A stretch of DNA of 64,000 nt from Physcomitrium patens (Eukaryota > Streptophyta > Bryopsida > Funariales > Funariaceae), in contig NC_037275.1 in assembly GCF_000002425.4 (NCBI RefSeq), forward strand, positions 1,576,636 to 1,640,635, given 5' to 3'. Numbering within the stretch: the stretch's first letter is position 1; each line of letters opens with the position of its first letter. Shown here in pieces: positions 61,653 through 64,000 of the stretch. The notes under the pieces were generated by a model. It saw only the letters and a list, made by a program, of their open reading frames with translations, made no database searches and had not been told where the DNA came from. The position numbers were made by a program, and so were the translations under genes.

Positions 61653-64000
61653 AGCGAGATTATGGAGGTACAAAAGAGGAGGTACTCTTGCGAGATGAAG
61701 GTGCCTTTGATGCGAGTTTTATTGGTATATTGGAGAATGGAAATATTATGTATAAGAAAGTTGATGATTTTAAAAGAAAAGAAAGAAAAAGATTATATGA
61801 TATTGAAGGACAGTTACGCAAGATGGGTACATTGCAAGATGATGAGAGGATTTTGGGTGTTTATGAAGAAAATGTGCTGGAAGATTCATTGGAATTGATT
61901 ACATCTATTGGGTTAGGGGATAATGATAAGATTGTTGAGATTCATTCGAGAGAGGTTTATACCATGCTTGAATCTTTTCAAGCACCAGAAGTCACAGTAG
62001 AGACGAGATATAAAACGGCAGATAAGAAGGTAAAGCCTGTTGCCGGACCATTACCAGAGGATTCTAAAGAACAAATGGGAGAAGCATCAAAAGAAGCAAG
62101 TTTAAGAGATCCAATGAGTATTGGACATCAGTTTACTGAAGAGACTTTTGAAGAATTGAAGATTGGTTCTGATGGTTCTTTATTGCCGGAGGAAATTACT
62201 TGCTTCAAAAAGATGTTGGCTAAACAAGGTAGATCGTTTGCCTTCGAATCTCATGAAATTGGGTGTGTGGATCCAAATATTATAACACCTATGGTTATCT
62301 TCACTGTACCGCATGTACCTTGGAATCTAAGACCGATTCCAGTACCGAGGGCACATTTACCTAAATTGGTGGAACTATTGAAAGAAAAGATAAAGATGAA
62401 AATATTAGAACCTTCATTTGCGTCGTATTCTAGTCGATGGTTTACGGTACCTAAGAAGAATGGGTCACTGCGGTTTATTCAAGATATGCAGCCGGTGAAT
62501 GCTTTAACTGTCAGGAATGCAGGAATTGGACCTATTGTGGATGAATTTCCTGAGGCGTTTGCTGGAAGGGCGATCTATTCAATGGGTGATTTGTATTCAG
62601 GTTATGATCAATTTCAACTTGCCGAAGGAAGTAGAGATATGACAACGATGAGGACACCGCTTGGATTGGTTAGAATGTGCACTCTTCCTCAAGGCGCGAC
62701 CAACTCAGTTGCGCATATGATCAATGGGATGAATAAGGTATTGAGAGATTTTATCCCGGAAAAGACTATGCCTTTTCTGGATGATGTTCCTATAAAAGGG
62801 TGCAGAGAAGGAGACAAGGATGAAACTTTAGATACGAGGGGGTGTCGCAGATATGTTGTTGATCATATACAAGATTGTGAAAAGATTTTAACTCGGCTTG
62901 GAGAAGTTCATCTTACATTATTGGGTATGAAGTCCGTATTTGGAGTGCGAGAGGTTGTAATTGTTGGACATTTATGCGGATCTTACGGAAGAAACCAGAT
63001 CCGACTAAAGTTGATGCAATTGGAAGGATGAAAGAGGATTGTGGTTCTTTAACAGAGGTTCGCAGGTTTTTGGGTGCATGTGTATTTTATCGAATCTGGA
63101 TCCCTCATTTTGCTCACATAGCGGATCCATTATATGAACTGTTACGCAAGGGTTACCGATTTGAATGGGAAGAAAGGCATATTCAGGCAATGCAAAGATT
63201 GAAGAAATTATTGATGTCACCTCCAATATTGAGGAAGGTTGATTATAAGTGCAATAGACCAGTGATTCTTACTGTAGACGCTAGTCCAATTGCCGTTGGA
63301 TGGGCGGTGGGTCAAGATGATTCGAATGGGAGTAGATTTGCAGTTCGATTTGGGACTAAAGTTTTAAGTATTCGTCAGCGTGCATATTCGCAAGTCAAAA
63401 GAGAACTTTGGGGAGTCGTTTCGGCTATGAAAGCTGAAAAGGACTATTTGATTGGGGCAGTAGTAGTAATTGAAACAGATTGCTTGCCATTGCTTAGAAT
63501 GATTATTGACTGTTCAACGCCAGATATTGCAATGTTGAGATGGATTGCTTATATTAAGTCACTAAATCCAGAATTTAAGCATATCACTGGAAAGGACAAT
63601 TTAGTAGCAGACATGCTATCTCGAGCAAGATACGAGAGGGAGGACGAAATGGTTGAAGACATTGATGATGTCGGATTGAAATTCTATTCAATATCAAATC
63701 TCAACAGAGAAGACAAGCTATTTCTTGAAGAATCTTATGAAGGAGAATTATTGGATATTGGTCATTATTTGAATACCGTGTCTAAGCAGGAGAATTGGTC
63801 TACAGAAAAATTCAAACAAATAAGAAAAAAAGCATATGGATTTTTACTTCGAGATGGATTCTTATGGAAGAGACCGAAGAAAGGAATTGGGATGCCACAA
63901 CGAGTGATAGGCAAAAGGGAAGAAAAACTAAAATTATTAAAGGAGTTTCATGATAGTTTATGGGCAGGCCATAGAGGAATCTGGGCTACTTTTGCTAAAC
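61653..64000 (+). pseudogene. Family-A pol (A2): RT, RNase H, start of integrase; one base lost
   Basis: The -1 frame relative to gag-protease is open to 63031, with the FLDDV RT motif near 62770-62790. At about 62991-62995 one A of an A run present in A1 is missing, which shifts the frame just after RT. The continuation in the other frame is otherwise readable through RNase H (TVDASP near 63270-63290) to the window end. The CGA at 63852-63854, which is a stop in A1, is intact here. The integrase zinc-binding region is cut by the window edge. Confidence 0.88.

Larger units (their letters stand above)
57968..64000 (+). mobile_element. Family-A Gypsy element A2, runs off the window
   Basis: Second family-A copy, starting TGCCGTGTTG inside RNase H of B5. 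5' LTR, gag-protease and pol up to the integrase start are included. Coding parts are very close to A1. The 3' LTR and the right target duplication lie beyond the window; the left flank is CACGCGT. Two defects are visible inside the window (one stop, one base lost). Confidence 0.92.

Overview
This window looks like nuclear DNA of a land plant, and I lean towards a bryophyte or other early-diverging lineage. The background is very AT-rich. Several Ty3/Gypsy families are nested in one another, one of them with a fungal-like FLDD reverse transcriptase. The only host genes I can defend are two intron-containing, secreted Root_cap-domain genes with GC-rich exons. I see no bacterial operons, tRNA or rRNA genes, or CRISPR.

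Layout. Positions 1-30322 are a graveyard of Gypsy copies. 'Family B' is a chromovirus: LTR about 540-560 bp starting TGTCAYGGACATA, a separate gag, a pol with DSGA protease and YLDD RT, and a C-terminal chromodomain. Its copies are at 1-552 (antisense piece), 553-5590 (B1), 10078-14728 (B2), 20268-24417 (B3) and 24418-30094 (B4), plus a tail at 30095-30322/38900-39130. Other elements sit in or beside them: a second Gypsy remnant (D, 5591-7160), LTR-like inserts C (in B1 and B2) and E (in B4), and a LINE remnant at 17187-19222. Decay is dominated by C-to-T/G-to-A changes and is strongest at 20-30 kb.

Positions 30323-38899 hold a complete 8.6-kb Gypsy element (A1) of a different family: two 1298-bp LTRs, gag-protease, then RT-RNase H-integrase in the -1 frame. 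It is flanked by CCGT on both sides and lies inside a family-B tail. A second copy (A2) starts at 57968, inside the RNase H region of the best-preserved B copy (B5, 54373-57967), and runs off the window.

Positions 39130-54120 are a large imperfect palindrome. Two Root_cap genes (405 and 407 aa by my splice models, three exons each) point away from each other. Exon 3 and about 2.5 kb of 3' flank are almost identical between the arms, while exons 1 and 2 are strongly diverged. A third, decayed copy of the same 3' flank lies about 25 kb away at 14729-15115. The palindrome, its uneven identity, and its setting between family-B LTRs are the most interesting biology here. No element copy looks intact; each carries stops, frame breaks or truncations.
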